From NCBI GenBank assembly GCA_964017125.1, contig OZ024903.1, positions 79,867,028 to 79,931,027 on the forward strand: a DNA stretch of 64,000 nt, given 5' to 3'. The position numbers and the translations under genes are program-made. A model generated the notes under the pieces. That model did not search any database. It saw nothing but the letters and a program-made list of their open reading frames with translations, and was not told the DNA's origin. Below, piece by piece: positions 43,335 to 55,335 of this stretch (the first letter of the stretch is position 1; every line of letters starts with the position of its first letter). This DNA comes from Flabesymbios commensalis. Its lineage: Eukaryota > Annelida > Polychaeta > Terebellida > Flabelligeridae.

Positions 43335-43433
43335 CAGAAAACACGAGACGTTGACCCAATACTGGGCTAATGTTGGCTACGTATTGGGTTACTGTGTCGT
43401 GTTTAGTGCCACGCTGCATGTGGGCCAGCATCA
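43335..43433. repeat. GGCCCA/TTGGG dispersed repeat copy
   Basis: AACACGAGACGTTGACCCAA, then TACTGGGCTAATGTTGGC, TTGGGTTACTGTGTCGTGTT and GTGGGCCAGCATC. The arrangement is inverted about ~43375. Confidence 0.55.
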
Positions 43434-43620
43434 AAATGAAATGAAATGAATCGGGCTTTAGACCACCTTTGTGCACATATAGGCTAAACTGGGCCAGGAG
43501 AACCTCCTGAGGATGGTGAGATGATTGAGATGACACTGTCCTCCAGACACAGGATTCGAAATTCGAGCCCTGGCGGTCTGAGGCCGAGCACGCTACCTCT
43601 CGGTCACGGAGGCTCCCCAC
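43434..43620 (-). mobile_element. tRNA-derived SINE with (ATTTC)n tail, minus strand
   Basis: Read on the minus strand: GGGGAGCCTCCGTGACCGAG, AGGTAGCGTGCTCGGCCTCA (A-box region), a B-box-like TTTCGAATCCTG, then CTCACCATCCTCAGGAGG, CCCAGTTTAGCCTATATG and the tail CATTTCATTTCAT (plus-strand 43434-43450). It is the same family as 22313-22492. Confidence 0.85.
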
Positions 43621-43639
43621 AATACTAACTTTCACACGT

Positions 43640-43746
43640 GGATGGGGAAGAAACAGTTTCGTTTCTTTCAAACCGCCGAGACCGGGAACCGAACCCCGGA
43701 CTCTGGCGTGAAAGGCAGCGGTGCTAACCACTACCCTAGGGCCCCC
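43640..43746 (-). mobile_element. Second tRNA-derived SINE head, minus strand
   Basis: Read on the minus strand: CCCTAGGGTAGTGGTTAGCA (A box TRGYNNANNNG-like), then a B box within CGGGGTTCGGTTCCCGGT (plus-strand 43682-43699). The A-to-B spacing and the two boxes fit a pol III promoter. The sequence has no CCA end or clean cloverleaf, so it is not called a tRNA gene. The family differs from the adjoining SINE. Confidence 0.65.
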
Positions 43747-44010
43747 GCCCTGGGCCAGCATCACAGACGGCGGGCCAGCATTAACCAAGCTTTGGCTCAA
43801 AGCCTTGTGCCAGTATTATGCTACACAAGCTCAACATTGACCCAGCAATGTGTCGGTTTAACGTGCATTAGTCCGATGCCGGGCCACCATTTAAACGGCA
43901 TTGGGGCGTTGTATGCTATGTGCTCGCACTCCCGCGGGCATGAAGTACTGACTAGGGCTGAATGGATACTGGCCAGCACCGGCGACGCTGGCCCAACGTT
44001 TAACAAACAT
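43747..44010. repeat. GGCCCA/TTGGG dispersed repeat cluster
   Basis: GGGCCAGCATCACAGACGGC, GGGCCAGCATTAACCAAGC, GATGCCGGGCCACCATTTAA and GACGCTGGCCCAACGTTTAA, alternating in orientation over ~260 bp. Confidence 0.6.
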
Positions 44011-44439
44011 TGGGTTGGTGTCTGTTTGTACTCACCCCCAGCAGTAGACCAGCATGCTATTGAAAGCGTGTTTCGCCCATCGGTGTGGTTCCAAAACGGT
44101 GTAATAAATTGCGCTTAATACAGAATTTTAGGGTAGTGAATAACAGTTGTTTCAAGGTGACTTTTCAGTGTGAAGATATTAAAACTGATGCCCAACTGAC
44201 TGAGCCTAAATACGATTTAGCTTACTGTAGATATAAAAAAACGGGTTTCACCACATAAAAATACATAGTCTCTACTGTCCACAAGAGCCATTTAATAACA
44301 TTAGTTACAAAACCCATTCACACTACATCTATTAGCTATCAACATTTATGCTGCGGGAAGGGAGACATCTTCAGTTTCTCGTTTACAAAAACGGTGAACC
44401 TTTTAGTTACTTCAGTTTGTGTAATAATTTTTTTTTCAG

Positions 44440-46640
44440 GCCTTAGCCAAAATTTTGGCGGATGCCTATTGTCGTCACTATGCGCGTTCGTCCGTCCGTC
44501 TGTCCGCCACTTTTAGCACTATAACTTGTTTCGCATAACTGGAATGCACACTTTACATACTAGTCCAGTTGCTGCTCTTATGTTGAATAGGTAGCTAGAA
44601 ATTATGAGAAGTGTAAAGTGTTTCGCTTGATTCATATTCTTTTAATTTCACTGAACAAATTTAGGTTTGTTCCCCAAGTGGCAACTTTCGGCAACTTTTT
44701 TTATTGGCATAATATTAAGTAATTAACATCATCGGCTTAATCTTCATTATTATCTAAGGTAAGGAAACATATGTGGTTGCTGTTCTACTTTATCAATCTA
44801 CACTTGTGATATACCATATAAAAGGTAATTAAATTATTACCACTCTAACGATCTATTGCATGATGCAGTAAATTAAAGGGTTATCTAAAAAAATACAATG
44901 AAACATTTTTTTTTATTAGAAATAAAATCGACAACTAAACAACCTAGTCTACATGGTCGATGAAAACGATTACATAAAACATAATTATTGGCCATATCTA
45001 TATTTGACTTATGTTTTCTGAACCCGGAAGTGGACTGAGTGGTATTTGGATTTGTACATGGCATATATATATATATATATAGTTAAATGAAATGTGTGTA
45101 TTTATCCTAGGCTGAAATATGAAAGATTGAACTTTGCTCAACATTTGAGGGCAAAATATTTTTTCCGCTTGTTTGTGCATAATTTGGGTGTGCTGAAATC
45201 GAATATGTCGGTTAACATTTTATCTTTTGGTGTCATCCCCTTCAAATAAGAAAACAAAAAATGGCCGTCAAAATCACATCTGATCTATATTTTTCACTTC
45301 ACAATGGTTAACAACATTTGTTTATAGGAAAAAACTAAAAAATAGACTACGTAATACGGCCGTTCAGGTGACAAGGCATTCGAAACGGTGTTTAATCGTA
45401 GTATTTTCTAACATGCTATGATGTGTTTAGTATTTAAAATGACGTCATTATTTTAATAGTGAATAATTATGTAAAATGGCGTCCATCTTGAATTTTACGA
45501 TAAACTATAGATCAGACGATGAACAATAAACATCCGAAATGGGTTTTTTTCGCCCCGAAGTCATACAAAAGAAAAAAAATGAGCAACTTCGAGACACAAA
45601 TGATAATAAAAAAGAATAATTTGCATTTTGTTAGTAATGAAGGTTAATTTCGCGGCCACTTTGCATTTTTTCATTTAAATTTACTTGTCAGTAGATTTTA
45701 TTTCCGGTCCAATAAGCACAAATAAATCATGTTATCGTCAACATTTTAAGCGGTATACTTATAGTCACAGTAAATATATAAAAAAGAACGGACATCCTGA
45801 TATAAAGGTTAAATAAAGGTTATTTTTTCCAAAGACACTAGAAAAAATATATACAATACAAACGTTGCAGAAACTATCAATTGTGCTTTTCATGTGTGAA
45901 AAAAACATAAAAAATACGATGGTTTCTTTAAATTTTGTCAGCCATTTTGCGTTTTGCTAATTTGAATTGAAGGTGAAGGTCACCAAATATAGAATGTTAT
46001 CCGACAGATTCGAATTCAGTACACACAAATTTTGTAAAAACAAGTGGATAAAAAATTATACACAAAAATTCAGAGAAAAAAATCATGTTTCAGATTTTAG
46101 CCCATGCTAAATACATATATTTTCCCGTTAGGCTTCAATATTTTTCAATTTAAAAAAATATGACATTCATAAATATAAATAACACTTTTAAGCATACACA
46201 CATCTGGGTTCAAAAAATAGAGGCAAGATATGGAGATGTCCAATAATTACTTTTTATTAACTCGTTTCCTTTCACCATCGTTTGTTTTGTTGTTCATTTT
46301 GATTATTTTATAATAACAGGATTATACAGGGTAGTCATGACTGAAGCTTGACTAATTTCACATTATAAATTTGACTTTTTCCGATCGACAAATTTTCTCG
46401 TTAACGCGATTCACTCATTTTTTATGCAGCGCTCAAAAATTTTCCATATATCCATTTCACTAATAGCTAGGATGAGTTCGAAATTGGGCAGGATTCGGAC
46501 AGAAACTAGGGCATGGCGGCAAAAATGGCTGATTTTAGGCCATTATTTTTTTATTTTGTGTAATATCTGGAAAATCAGACCAGATAGCTAGACCATTACT
46601 ATTAAACAAAATGTGCAGTTTCATGTAGGGATATACCGGT
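44440..46640 (+). repeat. Dispersed repeat family R1, long copy (blocks A then B)
   Basis: It starts TTGTCGTCACTATGCGCGTT plus a (CCGT)n run. Block A (45300-46000) has ATAGACTACGTAATACGGCC and GTTATCGTCAACATTTTAAG. Block B (46370-46640) has CTCGTTAACGCGATTCACTC, ATGAGTTCGAAATTGGGCAG and GTGCAGTTTCATGTAGGGAT. The same blocks occur at 54011-55335 in the order B then A. Many ATGGC/GCCAT (YY1-like) words are scattered through it. There is no intact ORF and the class is unknown. Confidence 0.65.
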
Positions 46641-47198
46641 GTCCGGTGACTTCGGACCTCGACTATTTCGGACTGGTGATTTTGGACGCCAATCGGTGAT
46701 AATTGTAGATAGGATTTCATGAAAGTTTATAAACAAGCATACTACTATTGTCTAACAGTCCGCATTGTTTAGAATATGTTTGTTCAGCATTTATCACCGG
46801 CTCGTCTATGCTGGACGCGCGGGCCGTGAGCGCAGACACACCGGATCGTTACCCTCTGCGTCCCGATAACCATGATAACAAGACGTGTATTCCACGTCAA
46901 TTATTTGTTTTAAAATTTAACATGCATTGAGAATTACTTTAAATCCGATTAAGGTCAGTTGAAAAATCAACCCACAAAGTAGAGTGATGTGTTGTGTAAT
47001 TATAACATAACCTATTCGTAGGTTACGATAGGCTTACTGCAGCACGCAGACTGTAAAGGGTCTTTAAATCGCGGAAGGCGTTATCAGCAAGTAATTAACC
47101 CTTATTCTGCTGATGGTCACAGTCAACATCCTAAAATAGAATATTTATTGTTTAAATAATATTATCATTGTATTATTTCCCGTTAAAAACGTACTAAT
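46641..47198. other. Inverted CCGAAATCACC remnant, otherwise no feature
   Basis: 46640-46690 reads GGTGTCCGGTGACTTCGGAC, CTCGACTATTTCGGACTGGT, the reverse complement of the end of the array at ~53970-54010. The rest shows nothing. Confidence 0.5.
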
Positions 47199-50100
47199 AG
47201 ACAGGGATATATCCTAACCAATCTAATAAACATGTCTGTCAAATTTTTCTCAACGGTTTCTATTGTGTTTTTTCTCGTAGATTTCAAATCTGCCAGATAT
47301 CATTCGAGATTTTGCATATTTAATTAGCTAATTTGCATATTTCCAAAATGGCCGCCACAAAAAAGTAATCTGCTATGAATACAGTCACGGCAATCATAGA
47401 AATGTGTTTTTTTGGCCCTAAGTTCGGGTTTTGGGATCCCATAATGCCATTTTGACGACAATGTTATTTTTAGGGTCATTGGAAGGTCATAGGTCACGTG
47501 ACCATTGAAATACAATATCCCACCTTTACGTTTTAGCAAAAAGTGCACAAATGGACTTTTCGGGGATAAAATGATGATTAGAATGCCTGATATTATATAT
47601 TTGCTTTCAGAGAGTTACATCTCATACACAAGACTATATTTATTAATACAAGATGGCCGCCATAATGCAAAATGGCCGAACCTAAAATCAAGATATCTGA
47701 GCTTCTAGATATCATATTTAAGCCATCTTAGTGTCTAGATTGGGGTTTTGTGGATCAAGTAATACAATGTCAGACATCATTTTACCTTCAAATGATTTTT
47801 GATGTCTTTTTTATCTCTATAGTTTGATATTTTGGAAAAATTGTGTTATATCATAGTTATTTTTGAATAACTTCCTCCCAGAATGAGGTTATCATCCGCA
47901 CACTGTCCTGAATTTACATGCTAACATGATCTAAAGTAAAACCATATACATCGCATGTATATGACAGCGATAAAAGAGATAAATAGACATATAATTTACA
48001 TTATAATACGGCACTGCTATTTTGTAGCGTATGTAGAACTAAAACCCAGAACTACTACCCAAGGGGTAAACATCATATTTTCTGGAAAACTGACACGGCG
48101 TGTTGAAAAAGTTTGGGCACCTGAAATGATATCTACATATATTTAGGATCACAACCTCGGTGCACAACCTTGCAAATCAACTATTAGAATTTGGTAGGAA
48201 GCCAATAATGGCGTCCATTACCGAAAAACTTGAATTTGTCAATATCTCGGTCAATATTTAAGATAATTTGCTTTTAAAGTTGTCTAGACCAATATTTTCA
48301 GGGTCAAAGATCAATATAAAACCAGTCCTGAAGTGATGTTATGTCTTGTAAATATGTATACCAGTAGGCCTATATACACACAACTCTGCTTTTATGTTTT
48401 GGAAATAATGTTTCACACTGTATGAGAATATTCACTTTTGATAAGAAAACATCATGAGCGCTCGATGTCATAACAATGATAATGTTTATTGATCAAAAAC
48501 TTGATAATAGAATAAGTATTAGCCCTTGCAGTGATATAGCATTTGGCATTATAATCACTTCATAACATAGTCAGTCTAAGGGGTACTGAGATGATTGCTA
48601 GTAGCAGTACTTTTCGCACCCACCTGGGGAGGGTCATTTGGGCTCTGTCCCGTCTGCTGCATGTTGGGGAAGCTGCAGCCTACACGTGGCTGGCTATAAT
48701 ATTGTGGTGGATTGCCAGCTGGTTAGCCTGTTTCCTGCACTCAATAGTGGTGCCAATGCAGCTCCCGCATCAGTACAGGCACTGATGTTGGCCGTGCTAG
48801 AGCCTAAACTACAGGCAATAGTGTTTGACATTAGGTCTCTCATGTGGGATGAATGAAGTTACCCTCAAATATTGAGACTCTTGAGGACTATCCGACCAGA
48901 GGATAGCGGGGCTGTGCTAAAGGCCTCGGTGTTTCAGCATTAAATTGCATATCAAAATCTAAGTCTTTGATCGTCTGAACATGTCTGAGGGTAAATTCCC
49001 CTAGACATGCCCAGAACATCAGGCAGTAACCCACCATGCCCTATCACCCCACGTTCACGTCATCAAGGTCTCAAGGTGTTGTACGCAGCAACCTTTGCTT
49101 AGATATCTCTGACAGTCTTCTACATAGCAGGGGATTTTTCTTCTCTTACTCGAGCAGTTTTTGTTGTAACCCTTCTTGCAGCCACGTGTCATTGTGTGTG
49201 TCATATACGGTGGCCTTGGTGGGTTTGTACATTTATCTGGGATCAGTTTATCATTTTATACAACCCGTCCATAGTCCTCAGGCTTGCAGGTAAGCTTGGC
49301 GATGTAAGCTGACTTGTCAAGTGCTGTTGCCAATGTTGCCCGCTTTAGATGATGTTCTAAAGCAAGAGGGTGGCAGTAATTTCAGCAGTGATTTGTTATT
49401 ATAAAACTTGATGAATCGGAGTATATATAGCTATATCACAGCCTTCGAAGTTGGATTATGTGTTCACAAGAAGCTACTTTGCCTGGTCATACACATCTAC
49501 CGTTATTTCAATGTGAGCACCATGGCATCATCAGCTATCATGCTATTTTCGTTTTCTGCGAAAAATGATGGAGGCATATTGCTACATTCATGATCACCAA
49601 TAAAGTTATTAATGTTAATGTCTCAACCACTTACTTTTTGTGTGTTATTTGCTTATATACTATTTTGGTTTCTGGTTCTGAGTCTAGTCATTCACGGGTG
49701 ACAAGAGCTTCGTATAATTATGATCTTCAAAGTAATGGCAGCTTTGGACACCATTTCTTTCACATCAAGACCAGAAGCTCTGCTGAACATAGCAAAATAG
49801 CTAACAGGGAACGATCCAAGTGTTTTCAAAGAGTTTTTCAACAAGACTCGCTTTTTTGCTTTTCCATGTCAGACATGGTACCAAGAGGAACAAAGTGATC
49901 CTTGCATTTGTTCAACTAAATTTCACTTAGGTGGTGGATAAAACAGAGTGTACTAATGACAGTCACATACATTGCATTGTATATTTGGTAATTGGTCGTT
50001 CATCTCAAGACAGCTATCCATTCACGAGTTTTGCCGTTCCAATGGGTCATGCAAACTTTAGGGCACTGTCATTTATTCACATTATCAACGGACGAGATAC

Positions 50101-51706
50101 CATCGGCTATTCATTCTCTACTGACATGTTGAAGTTGTCTGAATGTTATAACTACACTGGTAGACTTTGCTGATGATGGTGCTCCCATTGAAATCATGAT
50201 ATATGTGTGTGACTAGTCACAACAGCTTTTTGTGAACTCATATTTCAACAAGAGAAGGCTGTGATAGAGATACGCTCAGAGACAAAACGTTCCTAAATAA
50301 TATTAATAAGTCAACACTGCTGTAGTTGTTGCCACCCAATGAAAATGCTTTCCAACAGCATATAAAGCATGCAGCCAAGCCATCCTCAAGCCTCAGGACT
50401 ATGGATGGGTTGTAGAAAATGGCAAGCTGATTCCTGTTCAGTCAAATGTTTTCTTATCAAACGAGATTAATAATATCTAGCGCAAAACATTATTTTCACA
50501 CTATCAAATGCATGGCTTTGTGTACTATCTTGTTAAGAAGACATAAAATCTCTTCAGGGTTGGCCCTATATTGATCCTTGACCCTTAAAAGATAGGTTTA
50601 GACAACTTTAAAAGTAAATTATCTTAAATATTGACCGAGATATTGAGAAATTAAAGTTTCTCGGTAATGGCCGCCATTATTGGCCTCCTGTCAATTTCCA
50701 GTAGTCGATTTGCAAGGTTGTGCACCTAGGTTGTGATCCTAAATAAATGTAGATATCATTTCAGGTGCCCAACCTTTTACAACACGCCGTGTCAGACTGT
50801 CAGTTTTCCAGAAAATATGATGTTAACCCGCTGGGTAGTAGTTTTACATACTCTACAACATAACAGTGTCGTTTTATAATGTAAATGATGTCTATTTACC
50901 TATTTTGTCGCTGTTATACACATGTAATTTATATGGCTTAACTTTTTATCATGTTAGTATGTGAATTCGGAACAGTGTGTGGATGATAAATTCATTCTGG
51001 GAGGAAATCATCCAAATATAACTATGGTGGCGTAGATGGATCACACAATTTTGCCAAAATATCAAACTATAGAGATCAAAAACACTTCAAAAACCTCTAA
51101 AAAATCATTTGACAGTATGATGATGTTTGGCATTGTATTCCTTGGTCCAAAAAACCTTAATCAAGCCACTAAGATCGCTTAGATATGATAACCAGAAACT
51201 AAGATATCTTGATTTTGGATTCGGCTGGCGGCCATTTTGAATTATGGCGGCCATCTTGTATTAATAAATATAGTATTGTGTATAAGATGTAACTCTCTGA
51301 AATTAAATATATATTATCAGGCATTCAAATCATCATTTTATCCAAAAAAAGTTAAGTTGTGCACTTTTTGCTAAAACGTGAATGTTGGATATTGTATTCA
51401 ATGGTCACGTGACCTATGACCTTCCAATGACCCCAAAATTAATATTGTCGTCAAAATTGCATTATGGGATCTCAAAACCCGAACTTAGGGCCAAAAAACA
51501 CATTTCTAGGATTGCCGGAACTGTATTGATAGCCGATTACTTTTTTTCGGCGGCCATTTTGGAAATATGCAAATTAGCTAATTAAATATGCAAAATCTCG
51601 AATGGTATCTGGTAGATTTGAAATCTACGGGAAAAAATACAATAGAAACCGTTGAGAAAAGTTTGACAGACATGTTTATTAGATTGGTTAGGATATATCC
51701 CTGTCT
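47199..51706. mobile_element. 4.5-kb DNA transposon with ~1.15-kb terminal inverted repeats, decayed interior
   Basis: The left arm 47199-48352 and right arm 50541-51706 are reverse complements at ~85-90%, starting AGACAGGGATATATCCTAAC. Each arm carries CCAAAATGGCCGCC and CAAGATGGCCGCCAT words. The 2.2-kb interior keeps fragments of one plus-strand gene. FRALSFIHIINGRDTIGYSF (~50070) resembles the HALxGCDTTSxF motif, and LPPNENAFQQHIKHAA (~50329) then QDYGWVVENGKLIPV (~50396) resemble the LPPTxxAxxxH and GWxxxxGKLxP motifs. All three come from a transposon-associated protein family common in cnidarians and other aquatic animals. I cannot assign a superfamily. The interior is clearly dead, with many breaks. 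Confidence 0.75.
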
Positions 51707-52119
51707 GTAAGGTCGTGAAAATGCCATCTGGGCGAGGGGCATCCGGGCGTATATTATTTTCACTGGGTGATATGGGCGATGTGTGATCTGGGCGCATGAT
51801 GTATATAACTACGTTAATTAATATATACTTCGACTTAAACATTCCCCTTAAAAGGTATATCGCATATAATAGTGAGCCCACGTAAATTTTGTGTTTTAAG
51901 CAAAAAAAGACCTTTGATAGTCATAAAAATGTCATTTCAAAAGAGGAGCAGGACGATTACCATTATGCAGACATTAAAGCACACATAGCTATATATATGG
52001 ACATGATGGATATTGTATAATATAATAAAAAAAATAATACTAATATAGTTACGTATGTGATGAATTACACATTATTACCCAATAATATAAAGTAATATAT
52101 GCTAAATGTGGAGCCTCCT

Positions 52120-52760
52120 TTAAACCTATACATTCGCGTAAAAAAATTGGATTCAATATTACACCTGAAGATATAATGTCATAGAATTGGGAGCTAGATG
52201 AACACTCATCACCTGTAATTTATACAAAATAATTCAAAAAGGTATGTTAAACACTTTCCATAATAAAACGACGTCACCCATTTTATTAATGGTATATTTA
52301 TAGCTGACTAATTTTTTTTAATGGTCGTTATCGTCCATCTTTTACTAATTTTATTATTGTATTTAAAGGCCTATCCGCAGGACAGATTTATTTATTCTAA
52401 GTGGTGTTGATCTAGAATATGCTAAAAAAAATATTTTTAAAATTTGATGGTGAATGATAGCGTATTAGAGTATATATTTTAAAAATAACAGAAATTAAAG
52501 ACAAAATGAAAAATAAGTCATCAAAAATACAGTCAGCTAGACTATCAGATAAAACTAAATTTTGAATATCATGTATTCAAATTATTATTCATAATTATCA
52601 TATATTATTCATAATTTTTCAGGTGTAAAACTTTGTAAATTTAATGTTCTTCACAATCCATCTAGCTCCCAACATTATGATAGGTCTCACTATAACTTAA
52701 GGTGTATTATTGAATACAAACATGTTACGCGATAATATACCTTTAACTTATTAAACGGAA
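52120..52760. mobile_element. Decayed palindromic element (~640 bp)
   Basis: The left part 52125-52235 (TTGGATTCAATATTACACCT, TGGGAGCTAGATGAACAC) mirrors 52625-52745 (TGTTCTTCACAATCCATCTA, GCTCCCAACATTATGA, AGGTGTATTATTGAATACAA). The centre near 52440 is AT-rich. The pairing is imperfect, so it is old. Confidence 0.6.
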
Positions 52761-53706
52761 GCAATGTGATCATAGCAATAAATCTCATATCTTCATACAT
52801 ATTTCATAAAGTTATGCTGTTTGTCTGAGTTATGGTTCTTGTCTGGTTTATTCGAACTTTGCTTCTGTTATTTCAACGATATCCTCTACAAAAACGTTTA
52901 ATTGAACTACAATGTATTTGTAAGCGACGTCACGTTATACGTGTGCGATAATTATAAAGATCTGCTGCTACTATATCACCCCCACCCTCACATCATCATC
53001 TGCACATCATTCATCTCATCAATTGACTACAACGTTTTAATCGTATTATAATGTCACTTAAAAGACCTTTTGTGCCGAAAAGTGACGAAAGCAATGATTT
53101 ACTACTACTACTATATAAAGTGTCAGTGAATGAAGGTGTGATTATCCAATTAAGAGGTGAATAGCGGGCGGTTTGAAACAACAACTTCAAAGATAACAAA
53201 ATAAGTAGATATTTTAGTAGATATTTATATTATATGTAAGTATATTAAATAATGGCAAATATTCTATTGACATTATACGTGGATAAATATAATAAGCGGA
53301 ACATTATTTGCCAACCACCGACAAATCAAACACACACACACACACGTAGAGCTCAACTGCATGAATACAATTAAAAGCTATTATAAAGTCGTTAAATTAT
53401 ATAATGTACATACTAATGACAGATGACATGGTTTTGACAAACTTTATATGTACATATATATATATGTGTGGGTAAAAAATGTCAAGGTCTGCTGCAGTTA
53501 CATTTAGCGTTTTTCGCGGTTATTTTTAGTGCTTATAATGATCTACTCCACAAGTAATGTGTGACCAGGTATCCGTCACTAGTAGGTGTTTGCTATAGTA
53601 CACAGAAAGTGTGATTTATATGGTGGTAGGGCGTATTTCTAAAATGATATGCATAAGTATTTGAAAAAAGATGACTAAATAACTGTATTAGGTTTTCTTA
53701 TGCATA
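52761..53706. other. No gene seen; short (CA)n
   Basis: A (CA)n run lies at 53331-53345 and (TA)n near 53455. GTGCCGAAAAGTGACGAAAG at ~53072 is a worn match to the repeat end at 28898 and 29389. No coding signal. Confidence 0.4.
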
Positions 53707-54010
53707 ATACCGTCCGAAATCACCGTCCGAAATTAGTGATATTAGTAAAAGAATAGTCTTATAAAAGACCACTCTGTTAAGGTTTTCTATACATCACACC
53801 GTCCGAAATCACCGTCTGAAATGACCGTCCGAAATCACCATCCGAAATTAGCGATATTAGTACCAAAATATTGATATCAACGACTACTAAGTCCGAAATC
53901 ACCTTCCGAATTCACCAAGACGTCCGAATTCACCGCACACCGTCCGAAATCGCCGCTTGACGTCCGAAATCACCAGGTCCGAAATGGTCGAGGTCCGTAA
54001 TCACCGGCAG
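53707..54010 (+). repeat. CCGAAATCACC minisatellite
   Basis: About 14 units of CGTCCGAAATCACC type with spacers of varying length. Some read GAATTCACC or GAAATGGTCGAGG. The final part (CCGAAATGGTCGAGGTCCG) matches the inverted piece at 46640-46690. It abuts block B of repeat R1. Confidence 0.85.
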
Positions 54011-54440
54011 TCGATATACCGATACCATAAAAATTCTCAACATGATAAAATTCAAAATGGCCGACCTGCGCGGCAACTTCCAATCAACAAATTTTCTCGT
54101 TAACGCGATTCACTCAACATTTTTTCATGTATCGCTCCAAAATTTATACCATATATATCCATTTCACTAATAGCTTGGATGAGTTCGAAATTGGGCAAGA
54201 TTCGGACAGAAACTAGGTCATGGCGTCCAAAATGGCTAATTATCGGTCATTATTTTTTTCATATGCGTAATATCTGGAATATCGGACCAGATAGCTAGAC
54301 CATTATAAAAACAAAATGTGCAGTTTCATGTAGGGATATACCATGAAACCATTAAATTGATCAAATTTAAGATGGCCTACTTGCGGTCACTTTTGACTTT
54401 TTATATTTTTAATAACTAGAAAATAGTGCCAGATCACTTG
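54011..54440 (+). repeat. Dispersed repeat family R1, block B
   Basis: A direct repeat of 46290-46640 at ~88%: AAATTTTCTCGTTAACGCGA, ATGAGTTCGAAATTGGGCAA, CCAGATAGCTAGACCATTA, TGTGCAGTTTCATGTAGGGA. Confidence 0.8.
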
Positions 54441-54458
54441 ACCATTGCTATTGAACTA

Positions 54459-54862
54459 TAAATAATAATAATAATGGAGAGCTCTTATATAGCGCACATA
54501 CAATGCTCTATGCGCTTCACACATATTACCCCTGGACACTGGACCTGTTCATTCATGTACCATTTCAACTCCCTTTTTGGAGCATACAGCACTTGCAGCC
54601 ATTTCGATGCTAGGAACTAGTCGCACACATTGCCATCTCTGTCCTACCAGGTACTCATTTACACCTGAGTCAAGTGAAGCATGTGAGGGTAAAGTGTCTT
54701 GCCCAAGGACACAACATCGAAATAATGTCCCAATATTGAGAAGGGAGAAACATGATATTTCTCTGAAAGTCCTGCACCAAGCGGGATTCGAAACCGCACG
54801 GCAGACAGTGACATTGGCAAAGCTCCGCGCTCTAGCCATTGCGCCACGTCCCTCTCTATACA
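54459..54862 (-). mobile_element. tRNA-derived SINE with (ATT)n tail, minus strand
   Basis: On the minus strand the head is GAGGGACGTGGCGCAATGGC (A box, plus-strand ~54836-54850) and the B box is GCGGTTTCGAATCCCGC (54781-54797). The body has GTGTCCTTGGGCAAGACACT and CTTACCCTCACATGC-like words. The 3' end is AGCGCATAGAGCATTGTATG, GCGCTATATAAGAGCTC and (ATT)n (54459-54476). The tail type matches LINE-A and LINE-D, as expected if an L2/CR1-like LINE mobilised it. It sits between blocks B and A of repeat R1. Confidence 0.85.
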
Positions 54863-54889
54863 CAATAGGTGCGGTTTCAGGGTTCTTAA

Positions 54890-55335
54890 ACCTCTGCCAT
54901 TTAAAATATAATTTTGTTGAGACTTTTCAGGGTATAACCTCACATTTTGTTAAATATCATAAAAAAAACATTTGTTCAATGGAAATCTTAAAAATAGATT
55001 ACGTAATACGGCAGATTAGGTTACAAGACATTCGAAACTGTGTTTAAGTACAGTAGATTTTAACATGCTTTAAAGTTTACTATTCAGCAACGTTTAGTCC
55101 TAATCCACTATGTTACCACAAATACGTCATATTATCGTCAACATGTTTAGCAGTATACTTATAGTAACAGTAAATACACAAAAAACGCGGATATCATGGA
55201 TTTAAAGGTCAAATAAAGGTGATTTCTTTCCAAAGACATGAGAAAAAAATTGTATGGGGTTTTCTTAACATTTTGGTGGCTATTTTGTGTTTTTGTGCTA
55301 ATTTGAAGGTGGAGATCACCAAATATAGTACTACT
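54890..55335 (+). repeat. Dispersed repeat family R1, block A
   Basis: A direct repeat of parts of 45300-46000: AATAGATTACGTAATACGGC, GACATTCGAAACTGTGTTTA, TATTATCGTCAACATGTTTA and GGTGGAGATCACCAAATATA. It follows block B here but precedes it in the long copy. Confidence 0.75.

Noticed and set aside
43640-43746. tRNA gene on the minus strand
   Set aside because: A and B boxes are present, but there is no complete cloverleaf or acceptor stem. It sits in a SINE-rich patch, so a SINE head is the better call.
48591-48856. Trp/Leu-rich frames as a membrane protein
   Set aside because: Inside the long-TIR transposon, overlapping in two frames, with no start or splice context. Most likely a remnant of the transposon interior.
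54577-55047. 156-codon plus-strand frame
   Set aside because: It spans a minus-strand SINE and part of repeat R1, so the open frame is fortuitous.
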